The position numbers and the translations under genes are program-made. Shown one piece after another: positions 44,092-52,710 of a stretch of 64,000 bases of DNA (position 1 is its first letter; each line of letters starts with the position of its first letter). The notes beneath the pieces were generated by a model. It had not been told where the DNA came from and did not search any database. It was given only the letters and a program-made list of their open reading frames with translations. This DNA comes from an uncultured Actinomycetes bacterium. GTDB taxonomy: Bacteria > Actinomycetota > CADDZG01 > WHSQ01. The DNA is taken from assembly GCA_937863385.1 (NCBI GenBank), contig CALMBW010000002.1:120369-184368 (forward strand), written 5' to 3'.

Positions 44092-45471
44092 CTAGAGGGT
44101 GGTTAGGAGTTCGGCTATGGACTTCTCTATGCCTTCGGCCAGCACTGCCAGGTCCGGCACCGCGTCGTAGTCGCCAAGCAAACCGAAGCCGATCCCTCCG
44201 TTGTAGGAGAACAACGCCACGCCTAGGGTCGTGTTTCCGGCCAGAGGAAGCACCGGGTAGACATCGAGCATCTTGCGCCCGGTTGCATATAGCGGGATCT
44301 GGGGGCCGGGCACGTTGGTGATGGTCAGGTTGTAGGCCCGTTGCCGCTGCACCAATCTGGAGGCCTGTGCCAGGATCGTGGGCGGCGCGTACTCGCCGAG
44401 CGAGGTGAGGATCTGGGCCCCCACGGCCTGCCCGGAGCCCTTCAGATGACCCATGTGCTCGTTCACGGCTTTGAGGCGCTCGACGGGGTCGGCGATGCGC
44501 ACCGGCAAGGTGGCCCACATCGTGGCGATCTGATTGCCCAGAGCTCCGCGGTCTGCGTCCGCCCGCACCGAGACCGGGATCATCGCGCGCAGCTCGATGT
44601 CGTCGACTCGCTCGCCACGTTCGCTCAGCATCCGTCGAAGGGCACCGGTCACGACGGCAAGTACGACGTCGTTGACGGTGGTGCCGTAGGCGTTCTTCAC
44701 GCGTTTTACGTCTTCGAGATCGAGATGAACCATCTCGAACCGACGATGCGGGCCGATCCTGACGTTAAGAGTGGACGGCGGCGCAAGATCCAAAGTGCCG
44801 CCGACGAAAGAACCAACGGCCTTCGCTGCCTCCACGACGCGGTTGGGGAGCTTGGCGGGGTCGAGCATCGCCGACTGCACGATGCGCAAGAGCTCGGCTG
44901 GCGAAGTGATGCGCTCGCCGAGCGCTTCCATCAAGAGCTGATCTGCAGATGGTTCGGGGATCGGACGCCACGGCTCGTATTCGATCTCACTCGGTTCCTC
45001 GGAAAGATCCAGCATGACCGTCATCAGGTCGGCTCCCGACACGCCGTCGACGACGGCGTGGTGCGTCTTGGAGATCAGAGCCCAACGGTCGTCCTGCAGG
45101 CCCTCGACGAACCAGATCTCCCACAGAGGCTTGGTGCGATCGAGCTGCTGCGACATGATGCGACCGGCCAGTCGCTTCAGCTTGGTCTCGTCCCCGGGCG
45201 CCGGGAGCGCGGTCTGGCGCACGTGATACTCGAGGTTGAAGTGGGTGTCGTCGGCCCAGATGGGGCGGCCCAAACCGAATGGCACGGTGTGGATCTTCTG
45301 CCTGAACCGGGGCACCAACTGCAGCCGGCGGCCGACCATGTCCTTGAACTCTTCGTAGTCCGGTGCCGGCCCCTCGAACACCACGACGGCGCCCACATGC
45401 ATGTGGGTATCGGGACCTTCTAGGTGCAGCCACATCTCGTCTAGGACCGTCAACCGCTCGAACTTGGACAT
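44092..45471 (-). CDS. Wax ester synthase/diacylglycerol acyltransferase
   Basis: This 459-residue WS/DGAT enzyme has the active-site HHAVVDG at 137-143. It also shows PLWEIWFVEGL before it, the C-terminal YGTTVNDVVLAVVTGALRRML, and the NVPGPQIPLYATG motif. It transfers acyl-CoA to diacylglycerol or fatty alcohol to make storage lipid; mycobacterial homologues are the Tgs proteins. It is monocistronic. The ATG has a -10-like TACCAT seven bases upstream and no Shine-Dalgarno, so its mRNA is probably leaderless. It diverges from pcm with 32 bp between start codons. Confidence 0.93.
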   Translation of the reverse strand: MSKFERLTVLDEMWLHLEGPDTHMHVGAVVVFEGPAPDYEEFKDMVGRRLQLVPRFRQKIHTVPFGLGRPIWADDTHFNLEYHVRQTALPAPGDETKLKRLAGRIMSQQLDRTKPLWEIWFVEGLQDDRWALISKTHHAVVDGVSGADLMTVMLDLSEEPSEIEYEPWRPIPEPSADQLLMEALGERITSPAELLRIVQSAMLDPAKLPNRVVEAAKAVGSFVGGTLDLAPPSTLNVRIGPHRRFEMVHLDLEDVKRVKNAYGTTVNDVVLAVVTGALRRMLSERGERVDDIELRAMIPVSVRADADRGALGNQIATMWATLPVRIADPVERLKAVNEHMGHLKGSGQAVGAQILTSLGEYAPPTILAQASRLVQRQRAYNLTITNVPGPQIPLYATGRKMLDVYPVLPLAGNTTLGVALFSYNGGIGFGLLGDYDAVPDLAVLAEGIEKSIAELLTTL

Positions 45472-45478
45472 GTTTGTA

Positions 45479-45497
45479 ATGGTAAGCGGGATAGCGT
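45479..45497. promoter_or_regulatory. Back-to-back leaderless promoters of WS/DGAT and pcm
   Basis: On the minus strand TACCAT (45479-45484) ends seven bases from the WS/DGAT ATG. On the plus strand TAGCGT (45492-45497) ends six bases from the pcm ATG. The -10 elements are seven bases apart, so each -35 region falls across the other gene's start. Simultaneous binding of two polymerases looks impossible. Confidence 0.55.
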
Positions 45498-45503
45498 GGG
45501 CCC

Positions 45504-46130
45504 ATGCCCCGCAGCCAGCAGGCGCTCGCCGATCTCGTTGCCTCGTTGGGTCTTTCTGATCCTCGCATCGAGGCGGCTTTCAGGGTGGTCGATAGGGCGG
45601 CCTTCGTCTCGTCCGACTACGGCGGGACGGCATACTCGGACCGGCCCTTGGGGATCCCAGAGGGGCAGACCACCTCGCAACCCAGTTTGATCGCACAGAT
45701 GATCGACCACGCCGGCGTTACCGCCGGCAGCAAGGTCCTCGAAGTCGGGACCGGGTGTGGTTTCCAAACAGCGCTGCTGGCCCACCTTGCGACCGAGGTG
45801 TATTCGATCGAGAGGTCTTTGGCCCTGGCCGACCTGGCTCGCGAGCGGATCGGGGGGAACCATCCGGCGCCGGTGAGTGTCATCCATGGTGATGGCTGGG
45901 AAGGGTATGGAGCCGCTGCGCCTTACGACGTGATCGTCGTCTCGGCAGCGGCGAGCACTCTCCCAGATGCTTTGCAGGAGCAACTACGAGAAGGGGGCCG
46001 GATCGTCATCCCGATAGCAACGCAGCACTCTGATGATGTGTTGGTGTTCGTGAAGCGTGATGGCCGAGTCGAGCTCGACCATCTCGTGACACCCGCCCGA
46101 TTCGTCCCGCTCGTAAAGGGTCAAGGATGA
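45504..46130 (+). CDS. pcm: Protein-L-isoaspartate O-methyltransferase
   Basis: The 208-residue enzyme shows AFVSSDYGGTAYSDRPLGI and GQTTSQPSLIAQMIDH near the N-terminus, SAM motif I VLEVGTGCGFQTALLA, YSIERSLALADLA (motif II) and GRIVIPIA near the C-terminus. It methylates isoaspartyl residues in damaged proteins. ATG 45504 follows a -10 element, without Shine-Dalgarno. The downstream lipoprotein phosphatase gene overlaps by four bases (ATGA), suggesting co-translation with an unrelated function. Confidence 0.92.
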   Translation: MPRSQQALADLVASLGLSDPRIEAAFRVVDRAAFVSSDYGGTAYSDRPLGIPEGQTTSQPSLIAQMIDHAGVTAGSKVLEVGTGCGFQTALLAHLATEVYSIERSLALADLARERIGGNHPAPVSVIHGDGWEGYGAAAPYDVIVVSAAASTLPDALQEQLREGGRIVIPIATQHSDDVLVFVKRDGRVELDHLVTPARFVPLVKGQG

Positions 46131-47050
46131 GGTGGGTGCTGGTCGTGATCGCGTCGGCCATGGTTTTGAGCGCATGTGCCGACAACACTCCGGTGCTTAG
46201 TGGCACAGCGAGCCCGGCCCCTGCAGACCCTTCGTCAACGGCAGACGCTTCTCCTAACCCGGAACCCACCCCCTCTCCAACCCCTTCGCCCGGCGGGCGT
46301 GATGCTGCCGCCTTCGCGGTGATCGGAGATTGGGGAGCCGGTACCGAGCAGCAACAAGATGTGGCCGATCGCATGTGCCGGTGGCGGCAACGCCGCAGCT
46401 TCGACCATGTGTTCACGACCGGTGACAACATCTATCCGGACGGGAGAGGGTCGAACTTCGAGCCATTCTTCTTCGATGTTTATGGGTGCCTCTTCGATGC
46501 TGGGGTGCGGTGGCACGCTGCACTTGGGAATCACGATGTGGTGCTCGAGAACGGTGCGGCCGAGCTAAACGAGCCGGCATTCGGATTGAAAGCACGCAAC
46601 TACGTCGTGCGCAAGTTCGGTGTTCGTTTCGTCGTGGTCGATTCCAACGACCTCAATATGCGGTTCCTTCGCAAACAGACCCGGACCCGATCCGGAGACA
46701 GGTTCACCGTCGTCCTCATGCATCACCCGGTGTTCTCGGGCGGAGATAGCCATGGCCCGACGCCCGGGTTGGCCGAGCGGGTCGGCGAGCTGTTCAGCCG
46801 TCGAGGGGTCGATCTCGTTTTCTCGGGACACGACCATGTGTACTCGGCCAGCAGGGTTGTGGCCGGTGTCCGCTATGTCGTTACGGGCGGTGGGGGAGCG
46901 GGCTCGAACGGTTGCAGGTCATCGGTGGCGATCGTCTCCTGCGTATCCCGCTACCACTTCATCTACGTCAAGGTCTTCGACGACCGGTTGAAGGTGCGTG
47001 CCGTGCCTCGGTCTGGAGTTCCATTCGAAACCTTCACGGTGCGGAACTAG
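46127..47050 (+). CDS. Lipoprotein metallophosphoesterase (purple acid phosphatase-like)
   Basis: The 307-residue protein has a lipoprotein signal with lipobox VLSAC (Cys17), then a Pro/Ser/Thr-rich linker (about 20-57). The catalytic domain carries GDWGAG, TTGDNIYPDG, ALGNHDV, MHHPVFSGGDSHG and FSGHDHVYSA, all metal-binding motifs of the calcineurin-like fold. It resembles tartrate-resistant/purple acid phosphatases. It would act outside the membrane on phosphoesters. Its 3' end overlaps the convergent gene by four bases. Confidence 0.88.
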   Translation: MRWVLVVIASAMVLSACADNTPVLSGTASPAPADPSSTADASPNPEPTPSPTPSPGGRDAAAFAVIGDWGAGTEQQQDVADRMCRWRQRRSFDHVFTTGDNIYPDGRGSNFEPFFFDVYGCLFDAGVRWHAALGNHDVVLENGAAELNEPAFGLKARNYVVRKFGVRFVVVDSNDLNMRFLRKQTRTRSGDRFTVVLMHHPVFSGGDSHGPTPGLAERVGELFSRRGVDLVFSGHDHVYSASRVVAGVRYVVTGGGGAGSNGCRSSVAIVSCVSRYHFIYVKVFDDRLKVRAVPRSGVPFETFTVRN

Positions 47051-49221
47051 TCGCTCCAACTCGTAGAGCCATAGACCTTGAGTGCAGCCAGGTAGAACAT
47101 CGCCTGGTGGAAGTTGTGAGGTTGGGAGCCCTTGGTGATGAAGTCCGGATCGTTCGCCCCCTCGGGACCGAGCTCCCAATGCTCGCCGAGCAACCCTGTG
47201 GAGGGGGTCGTGAGCTCGGATGCGATCCACACGAGAGCATCTTCGAGCCGCTCCACGCGGGCGGCGTCGCCTTCGAAGATGTAGGCGCTGCCCAGGATCG
47301 CCCGGGCTTCGTTGGAGCCACTGGTTTCTTTGCCTGCCATCGCCCGCTCGATGTGCCTGAGGTTCTGCTCCGCCTGGGCCGTAGCCTCGTCGCCGGTGAC
47401 GAATCGAACGGGCCACAAGAGTGACCCGCCGGTTTCGTGATCGCGGGTGAAGCAATCACACCCCTCGTCGAGATACGTAGCGCGGATCGCCGCATCCAAC
47501 TCCGCTCTGCGCTCATCCCACCTCTGTGCGTTGACCAACGCCTCTTCGGTCCCCCTCGCACGAGCGGCGGCTGCGGCCGCCTTGAGGCCCAGCCACGCGC
47601 CCTGTGCTCCGATCAAGGTGCGCTCAGGACTCTCGGAATCCTCTTCGTACGCGGTGCAGTGCAAGCCGGTGGCCGGGTCGCGGCAACCGACCGGTGGATC
47701 GTCGGTTAGATAGTGGGCTGCCCGCTGGATCGCCGAGTACACCCCGGTTAGGTATGGGGAGTTCGGGTGCCTCCGATAGTGCTCCCATAGGGTCCAGATC
47801 CCGTAACCGGTGGCATCGATCTCGTATGGGACCGCGCTGGCCACCACGCCGTCGGTGTAGTAGCTCTGGGCCCAATTCCCCGGTGGTGTGGTTTCTCCTC
47901 CGGGTGGTTTGGACACGCTGGAGGCTTGCCATCTAGCGAGCGTGAAGTTGTGCACCTCGACGATCTCCGGGTGACCCGCTGCCTCTAGAGCTTCGTTGAT
48001 GTAGGCGGCATGCAGTGGTCTGTCCGTAGCGACCGGGGATTGGGTAGAGACCGACGTTGCCACCGCGCCGGTTGCGCGGTCGGTGGCCTGGCGGATCGAG
48101 ATGAGAGCGCGCTTCGCCAGGCGTGTTACGACGCGTGGAGCCGACCTCGGCAGTGAGGCTGTAGAGAGCCACGTCCGCCACCATCGCGACTTCGCAGCGG
48201 CTCGCTCCCCGTACGTATCGGCCCGCACCCGGGCCAGGACCGTTTGCAGCAGTGGCTCGGTGGCAGCGGCAGCCATCAGGATGGTGGCGGCAGCGCGGCG
48301 AGATCTTCCTAGGTTCTTCTGCACGAACAGCGCAGCATCGGCCTGACCACTAGCCTGATCGGAGCCCGACAGTTTCCCGTCGGCGGCATCGTCATATGCG
48401 CTGGTGCCCCCGACCGAGCTCTGATAGGTGTCCTCACCAACCTCGTGCCCCTTGGAGGTCTCGGCGAAGCCGATCCCTAGGGAAACCGACGACTCTTCTC
48501 CGGTCGAAGAATCCACACCTGATAGGGAAGACACGATGGCATCGAGCTCTTCGAGATACGTTGCACCGTCGTCGTTGCGTTCCTCGGTACACCAATCATC
48601 GACGGGTGCTCTCTGGGTCTTGGAGATGACCGGATTGAAGTTGGCGAACGCGAAGATGCGAACCTGTCGCACCCCGGAGGTCTTTGCCCGCTGCACCCTC
48701 ACCCGACGCAAGAGGACGGGTCTATGAGGGTCGACAACGTCTCGCACCGTGACCGTTAGTCCGGATGCCCGATCAGCGAATCTCGTCGCTACTTCGTCGC
48801 CATCATCGTCGATGAACCTCTGACGCGAAGGCCATCGCCGCAACCACGAGAATTCCCAGTCGGGGTCGCCATCCGATCTCCAGGCGACCCCGATCAACGC
48901 ACCTTCGTTCACCTGCGCTCCCATGCGTGGTTCAGCTCGATCGGTGGTGCGGTATTTGATCTGGTCGTAGTAGCCCGCCGAGGGCCACCGGAACACGGTC
49001 ACGGTTGCATCGGGATTCAAGGCGGCGGTCAGGGTCTGGTTCCCGGAGACCGCGGTGATGTCTGTGGGTCCGTAGGGTTCCTGAGCGTCTCCACCAGAAG
49101 CCAAACAGTCCGCGGAAGTCTGCGAGGACGCGCCGTTCACGCCGACACCGCCGACAAGGGAAGCAACCAGGACGATAAGGACTATCCGGACCCGCACCAC
49201 GCCAAGCATGCTAATCCGCAA
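47047..49221 (-). CDS. Secreted GH15-like (six-hairpin) glycosidase
   Basis: The 724-residue protein has a signal peptide (IVLIVLVASLVGGVGVNGASS). An N-terminal beta-sandwich domain follows (about 40-300), then a six-hairpin-like catalytic domain (about 360-724). The latter has HNFTLARWQASS, IDATGYGIWTLWEHYRRH (an aromatic substrate patch), and TGLLGEHWELG, whose Glu is a candidate catalytic base. This layout matches GH15 glucoamylase/trehalase-type proteins. Start: TTG 49221 lies six bases after a -10-like TATACG; ATG 49209 is an alternative that keeps the signal peptide. The exact substrate is unknown. Confidence 0.72.
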   Translation of the reverse strand: MRISMLGVVRVRIVLIVLVASLVGGVGVNGASSQTSADCLASGGDAQEPYGPTDITAVSGNQTLTAALNPDATVTVFRWPSAGYYDQIKYRTTDRAEPRMGAQVNEGALIGVAWRSDGDPDWEFSWLRRWPSRQRFIDDDGDEVATRFADRASGLTVTVRDVVDPHRPVLLRRVRVQRAKTSGVRQVRIFAFANFNPVISKTQRAPVDDWCTEERNDDGATYLEELDAIVSSLSGVDSSTGEESSVSLGIGFAETSKGHEVGEDTYQSSVGGTSAYDDAADGKLSGSDQASGQADAALFVQKNLGRSRRAAATILMAAAATEPLLQTVLARVRADTYGERAAAKSRWWRTWLSTASLPRSAPRVVTRLAKRALISIRQATDRATGAVATSVSTQSPVATDRPLHAAYINEALEAAGHPEIVEVHNFTLARWQASSVSKPPGGETTPPGNWAQSYYTDGVVASAVPYEIDATGYGIWTLWEHYRRHPNSPYLTGVYSAIQRAAHYLTDDPPVGCRDPATGLHCTAYEEDSESPERTLIGAQGAWLGLKAAAAAARARGTEEALVNAQRWDERRAELDAAIRATYLDEGCDCFTRDHETGGSLLWPVRFVTGDEATAQAEQNLRHIERAMAGKETSGSNEARAILGSAYIFEGDAARVERLEDALVWIASELTTPSTGLLGEHWELGPEGANDPDFITKGSQPHNFHQAMFYLAALKVYGSTSWSD

Positions 49222-49227
49222 ACCTGT

Positions 49228-49246
49228 CGTATAGGGCTCCTATGGT
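49228..49246. promoter_or_regulatory. Back-to-back leaderless promoters of GH15-like gene and rmuC
   Basis: On the minus strand TATACG (49228-49233) ends six bases from TTG 49221. On the plus strand TATGGT (49241-49246) ends six bases from the rmuC ATG. The elements are seven bases apart, exactly the spacing seen between WS/DGAT and pcm. Confidence 0.5.
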
Positions 49247-49252
49247 GCCTCC

Positions 49253-50317
49253 ATGGGCACTTCTATCGCTGTTCTCGTGGTCGTCTGCGTCATCGTCATC
49301 GCGCTGGCTCTTGCCGGGGTTGCCGTCGCCGTGCGCCGTCCGTCTCCAGATGTGGCTGCTCTTCGACGTGAGTTCGACCGGCTCAACGAACGGATCGGGA
49401 CCGACAACTCGCTGTTGGCGGGCCGCCTAGAGGGGCTAGACAGCCGGTTGGCTCAGGGCCAGGCTGCCAACCAGGGGCTGGCGGTGGACATCTTCGACAC
49501 CCTCGGTGATCTTCGGGCCAGCACCCAAGCCGTTGCCGCCCAAGCCAAGGAGTTCACGACGTTGCAGCAACTCTTGCGCGCGCCCAAAGCGCGCGGCGGC
49601 CTGGGGGAGGCCATGCTCGAGCAGCTGCTCGGTCAGGTTCTTCCCCCTGAGTCTTTCGAGATGCAGCACCGGTTCTCGAACGGAGTGATCGTCGATGCCG
49701 TCGTAAAGGCGGGTGGCCAGCTCGTGTGCGTCGATTCGAAGTTCCCGATGGCGAACTATCAGCGGATCTGCGACGCAACCGATGACATCGCACGGGCGGA
49801 AGCCGAGCGCGCCTTCGCTGCCGATGTAGCCCAGCACATCAAAGCGATACAGACCCGCTACATCGTTCCCGATGAGAAGACGCTGGATTTCGCAGTGATG
49901 TATGTCCCCGCCGAAGGCGTTTACGCGGAAGTCCTGCGAAGCAGCTCTCGCCGGGGCTCTGTTTTCGAAACCGCACTCGAATCGAGGGTGGTGCCGATGT
50001 CACCATTGACACTCTTTGGCTACCTGCAAACCGTCCTCTATGGTTTGCGATGCATGCGGATCGAAGAACATGCTGAAACGATCCTCGGCCTGTGCGGCCG
50101 GTTGGAGCAGGATCTAACTCGGTTCGCCGAGGACTACGACACGCTCGGCCGTCATCTGACCAATGCTCGTGGCCGTTATGAGGACGGCGCCCGCAAGCTC
50201 GACCGGGTGCGTGATCGGCTAGAGCGCATAGGGGACGGAGACACAGGCCCCGGCCCCCATGAGCTCCCCGTTGATCACAGCAGCCCGGAGCCATTCGAGA
50301 TCGCCAACAGGCTGTAG
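49253..50317 (+). CDS. rmuC: DNA recombination protein RmuC
   Basis: The 354-residue protein has an N-terminal membrane helix (SIAVLVVVCVIVIALALAGVAV), a coiled-coil region (about 30-100) and the RmuC PD-(D/E)XK-like nuclease core: LGEAMLEQLL, IVDAVVKAGGQLVCVDSKFPM with the catalytic D-x-K, DFAVMYVPAEGVYAEVL and PLTLFGYLQTV. RmuC limits inversions at short repeats. The ATG has a -10 element six bases upstream (TATGGT) and no Shine-Dalgarno. The last ~40 residues are Pro-rich. Confidence 0.92.
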   Translation: MGTSIAVLVVVCVIVIALALAGVAVAVRRPSPDVAALRREFDRLNERIGTDNSLLAGRLEGLDSRLAQGQAANQGLAVDIFDTLGDLRASTQAVAAQAKEFTTLQQLLRAPKARGGLGEAMLEQLLGQVLPPESFEMQHRFSNGVIVDAVVKAGGQLVCVDSKFPMANYQRICDATDDIARAEAERAFAADVAQHIKAIQTRYIVPDEKTLDFAVMYVPAEGVYAEVLRSSSRRGSVFETALESRVVPMSPLTLFGYLQTVLYGLRCMRIEEHAETILGLCGRLEQDLTRFAEDYDTLGRHLTNARGRYEDGARKLDRVRDRLERIGDGDTGPGPHELPVDHSSPEPFEIANRL

Positions 50318-50359
50318 GAGCAGAACGCAACGAGTGGTTGCCGGGTTCGCCGAACGCGC

Positions 50360-50542
50360 TCACTTCAGCCGCGTGACGTAGTCGTCGGCGATGTCGACCA
50401 GGTCGGCAACGAGGTCTGCCGCCCGCTCGTAGCCATCGGAGTGCAGCCGGTCCCGCAACCCGCTGAGCGTTCCGGCGAGAAGCAGGACCACGAGGTCGCC
50501 GAGATCGGCGGGAACGGTCTCGGGGGGACAACCGCGGGCCAT
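50360..50542 (-). CDS. Small hypothetical protein, 60 aa
   Basis: The protein is not recognised. It is acidic and Leu-rich (LGDLVVLLLAGTLSGLRDRL and ERAADLVADLVDIADDYV), so it is probably an all-helical protein or a coiled-coil. Its ATG follows directly after the stop of the upstream 48-aa zinc-finger gene (TAGATG), so the two are likely translated from one mRNA. The sequence between its end and rmuC is 42 bp without a gene. Confidence 0.5.
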   Translation of the reverse strand: MARGCPPETVPADLGDLVVLLLAGTLSGLRDRLHSDGYERAADLVADLVDIADDYVTRLK

Positions 50543-50689
50543 CTAGCGCTCACCCCGCATCGCTTCGGGGTGCTCGCGCCAGTAATGGCGCCTGACGCGT
50601 GCGCCGATCCCCCAATCCTTGGGGGAGCGGATCAACTTGCCGCAGGTCTTGCACCTGGGCGTCTTGGCCTTTCTTTCTTTCGGGGCCAT
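50543..50689 (-). CDS. Small zinc-finger-like protein, 48 aa
   Basis: The peptide begins MAPKERKAKTPRCKTCGK and has a C-x2-C pair followed by HYWREH, i.e. a Cys2His2-like zinc site with a long loop between. It is very basic, which suits nucleic-acid binding. GGAGG lies about five bases before the ATG at 50689. The open frame continues upstream, but this start is supported by the ribosome site. The next gene begins immediately after its stop. Confidence 0.6.
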   Translation of the reverse strand: MAPKERKAKTPRCKTCGKLIRSPKDWGIGARVRRHYWREHPEAMRGER

Positions 50690-50756
50690 GTTGCCTCCAA
50701 CCCGGCCCGGTGTGCGGTCGTGCCACCGTAGCGACACCCTGCGACGTTTCTTGTGC

Positions 50757-50762
50757 TATCGA
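50757..50762 (+). promoter_or_regulatory. -10-like element TATCGA for the oxidoreductase gene
   Basis: TATCGA ends six bases before the ATG at 50769, with no Shine-Dalgarno. It fits the leaderless pattern, although the last base deviates from T. Confidence 0.35.
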
Positions 50763-50768
50763 TTGCAG

Positions 50769-51800
50769 ATGCAAGCCTTAGCGATCGAAAGCAAGACCGG
50801 TATCGAGGCCGCTCGGGTCATGGATGTCGCAGAACCGGTCTGTGGCCCGGAAGATGTTGTCGTTAGGGTTCGTGCCGCGGCGTTCAATCATCTCGACCTA
50901 TGGACGGTCAACGGAGAGTTGCCGTTCGAGATCGATTACCCCTTCGTCCTTGGTGCCGACGGTGCGGGCGAGGTCGAGGTGACCGGCGAGAGGGTGAGGG
51001 GGATCAAGCCGGGTGCCCGGGTCATCGTGGATCCGGCTTTGAGCTGTGGAAGATGCGAACGTTGCCGCGCAGGTGAACAGTCGAACTGCGTAAGTTTCGA
51101 GATGCTCGGCGAGCATCGCAACGGCACGATGGCGCAGCGGGTGTGTGTCCCTGCAACCAACGTCTACCCCTTCCCGGACCACCTCGGTTTCGAGCAGGCG
51201 GCCGCCCTAGGCGTCACATCGATAACCGCCTACCGGATGCTGTTCACGCGCGGCCGGTTCCGCCCGGGCGAATGGGTTCTGATCACCGGTATCGGCGGCG
51301 GGCTCGCCCTCTCGTTGCTACAACTGTCGGTGGGTGTGGCCGGCAGGATCTTCGTGACTTCTTCGTCGCCCGAGAAGATCGAACGCGCCCTGCAGATGGG
51401 TGCAACCGATGGGATCGACTACAAGAAAGTTGATGTCGGCAAAGAGGTCAGACGTCTGACGTCCAAGCGTGGCGTCGATCTGGTGTGCGATTCGGCAGGT
51501 GGTGACACACTCGATGGATCGATGCGGGCGCTGCGGCCTGGTGGGAGGATCGTCATAGCGGGCGCGACCGCGGGTTCGAAGTCAACGATCGATGTTCGCC
51601 GCTTGTTCTGGAATCAGATCGAGGTCATCGGATCGACGATGGGGTCGGCTTCGGATGTCTCGGACATGCTGCGGATGGTTGCGGGGGCAAGGATCGAACC
51701 GGTCATCGACCGGATCGTGGACCTGCAAGACGCACCCGATGGTCTTGCTGCCATGGCGGCAGGGGATCGTTTCGGCAAGGTCGTCGTCAGGATCGCGTGA
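50769..51800 (+). CDS. Zinc-dependent alcohol dehydrogenase/quinone oxidoreductase (MDR family)
   Basis: This 343-residue MDR protein shows AAAFNHLDLWTVNG, a LGADGAGEVEVTGERV segment, the structural-zinc loop CGRCERCRAGEQSNC, and the NAD(P) Rossmann motif LITGIGGGLALSLLQL. The catalytic zinc site appears incomplete (an Asn/His replaces the usual Cys), which places it closer to quinone oxidoreductases that keep the structural loop. It oxidises or reduces an unknown substrate. Its stop overlaps the convergent peptidase gene by 14 bases. Confidence 0.85.
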   Translation: MQALAIESKTGIEAARVMDVAEPVCGPEDVVVRVRAAAFNHLDLWTVNGELPFEIDYPFVLGADGAGEVEVTGERVRGIKPGARVIVDPALSCGRCERCRAGEQSNCVSFEMLGEHRNGTMAQRVCVPATNVYPFPDHLGFEQAAALGVTSITAYRMLFTRGRFRPGEWVLITGIGGGLALSLLQLSVGVAGRIFVTSSSPEKIERALQMGATDGIDYKKVDVGKEVRRLTSKRGVDLVCDSAGGDTLDGSMRALRPGGRIVIAGATAGSKSTIDVRRLFWNQIEVIGSTMGSASDVSDMLRMVAGARIEPVIDRIVDLQDAPDGLAAMAAGDRFGKVVVRIA

Positions 51801-52674
51801 CTCCGGCCCGCACGGCCCGAGCGACCGCCTCGGTGGCAAGGAACCCGAGTACATCGAGGTCCGCTGGCGGAGCATCGTCCGGAGCAGGTGCAGCGATCAC
51901 GAAGACGGCATCTCCGTCGTAGCGGGTATGAGCGGGCTTGACGGACACGGTGATGCCGTCTGAGCCCCGCGCGGCGAGGAAGCGGACGTCGCGCTTGTCT
52001 AACCGAGCCTGAGTCATCACCGCGACCAGGACGGTATTCGACGTGAATTCCTGCGATCCCGGCGCGATGTACGCAGGGTTGGGATCGGTCGTGCCGGCGA
52101 GAACGGTCCCATCTTCGGACACGACGTCGCCCACGGCGTTCACAACCGCCAACGCCGTCACCGTGTGGCCTCGCTCCTCAACGGTTGCGATACCGAGTCC
52201 CCCCGGCACCGAGTGATCTCGCCCGGCCCACTTGCCCACCGTGCAACCTGTTCCGGCGCCCACCAGACCCGTGGGGATGTCGTCGGCGCGAGCGTCCTCG
52301 CAAGCAGCTCGACCGTGTTCGGGCCCGGGGCGGGCGTCCGCATCGCCGTACCCCAGATCGAACACGACGGCTGCCGGGACGATCGGGATGGTAGCCACCG
52401 GGGTCCTGTAACCGATGTCGCGCTCTGCAAGCCACTGCACCACTCCTTCGGCTGCAGCAAGTCCGAAGGCGCTGCCCCCGGTTAAGAGCAACCCGTGGAT
52501 CTCGGTCAGCCGCTTGTCTGGATGCAGAGATTCGATCTCACGTGACCCGGGGGATGACCCGGGGATGTCGCACGACGAAACGTTGCCCGGTGGCGGCAAG
52601 ATGACCGTGCAACCAGTGCGACCATCCAGGTCGGTGTAGTGGCCGACCTTGAATCCCCAACCGAGTTGAGACAT
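51787..52674 (-). CDS. P1 family peptidase (DmpA/L-aminopeptidase type)
   Basis: The 295-residue precursor is a self-processing N-terminal nucleophile hydrolase. It begins GWGFKVGHYTDLDGRTGCTV, shows LLLTGGSAFGLAAAEGV, and has the cleavage/nucleophile region FTSNTVLVAVMTQA, where the Thr in NT is the likely new N-terminus. Family members cleave small N-terminal residues or D-amino acid amides. ATG 52674 has TAAACT six bases upstream on the minus strand (52681-52686). It diverges from a zinc-ribbon membrane gene, 36 bp apart. Confidence 0.87.
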   Translation of the reverse strand: MSQLGWGFKVGHYTDLDGRTGCTVILPPPGNVSSCDIPGSSPGSREIESLHPDKRLTEIHGLLLTGGSAFGLAAAEGVVQWLAERDIGYRTPVATIPIVPAAVVFDLGYGDADARPGPEHGRAACEDARADDIPTGLVGAGTGCTVGKWAGRDHSVPGGLGIATVEERGHTVTALAVVNAVGDVVSEDGTVLAGTTDPNPAYIAPGSQEFTSNTVLVAVMTQARLDKRDVRFLAARGSDGITVSVKPAHTRYDGDAVFVIAAPAPDDAPPADLDVLGFLATEAVARAVRAGVTRS

Positions 52675-52680
52675 CGCGTG

Positions 52681-52686
52681 AGTTTA
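52681..52686 (-). promoter_or_regulatory. -10 element TAAACT for the P1 peptidase gene
   Basis: Read on the minus strand, TAAACT ends six bases before the ATG at 52674. The same hexamer at the same spacing occurs before the dCMP deaminase gene at 60043. Confidence 0.5.
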
Positions 52687-52710
52687 AGGGTGCACTAGTG
52701 GCGCAATAGG

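Noticed and set aside
43055..44518. Antisense frame of ~490 codons across the CAP gene and WS/DGAT end
   Set aside because: It spans two well-supported genes and reads as Arg/Gly/Pro-rich filler without domains.
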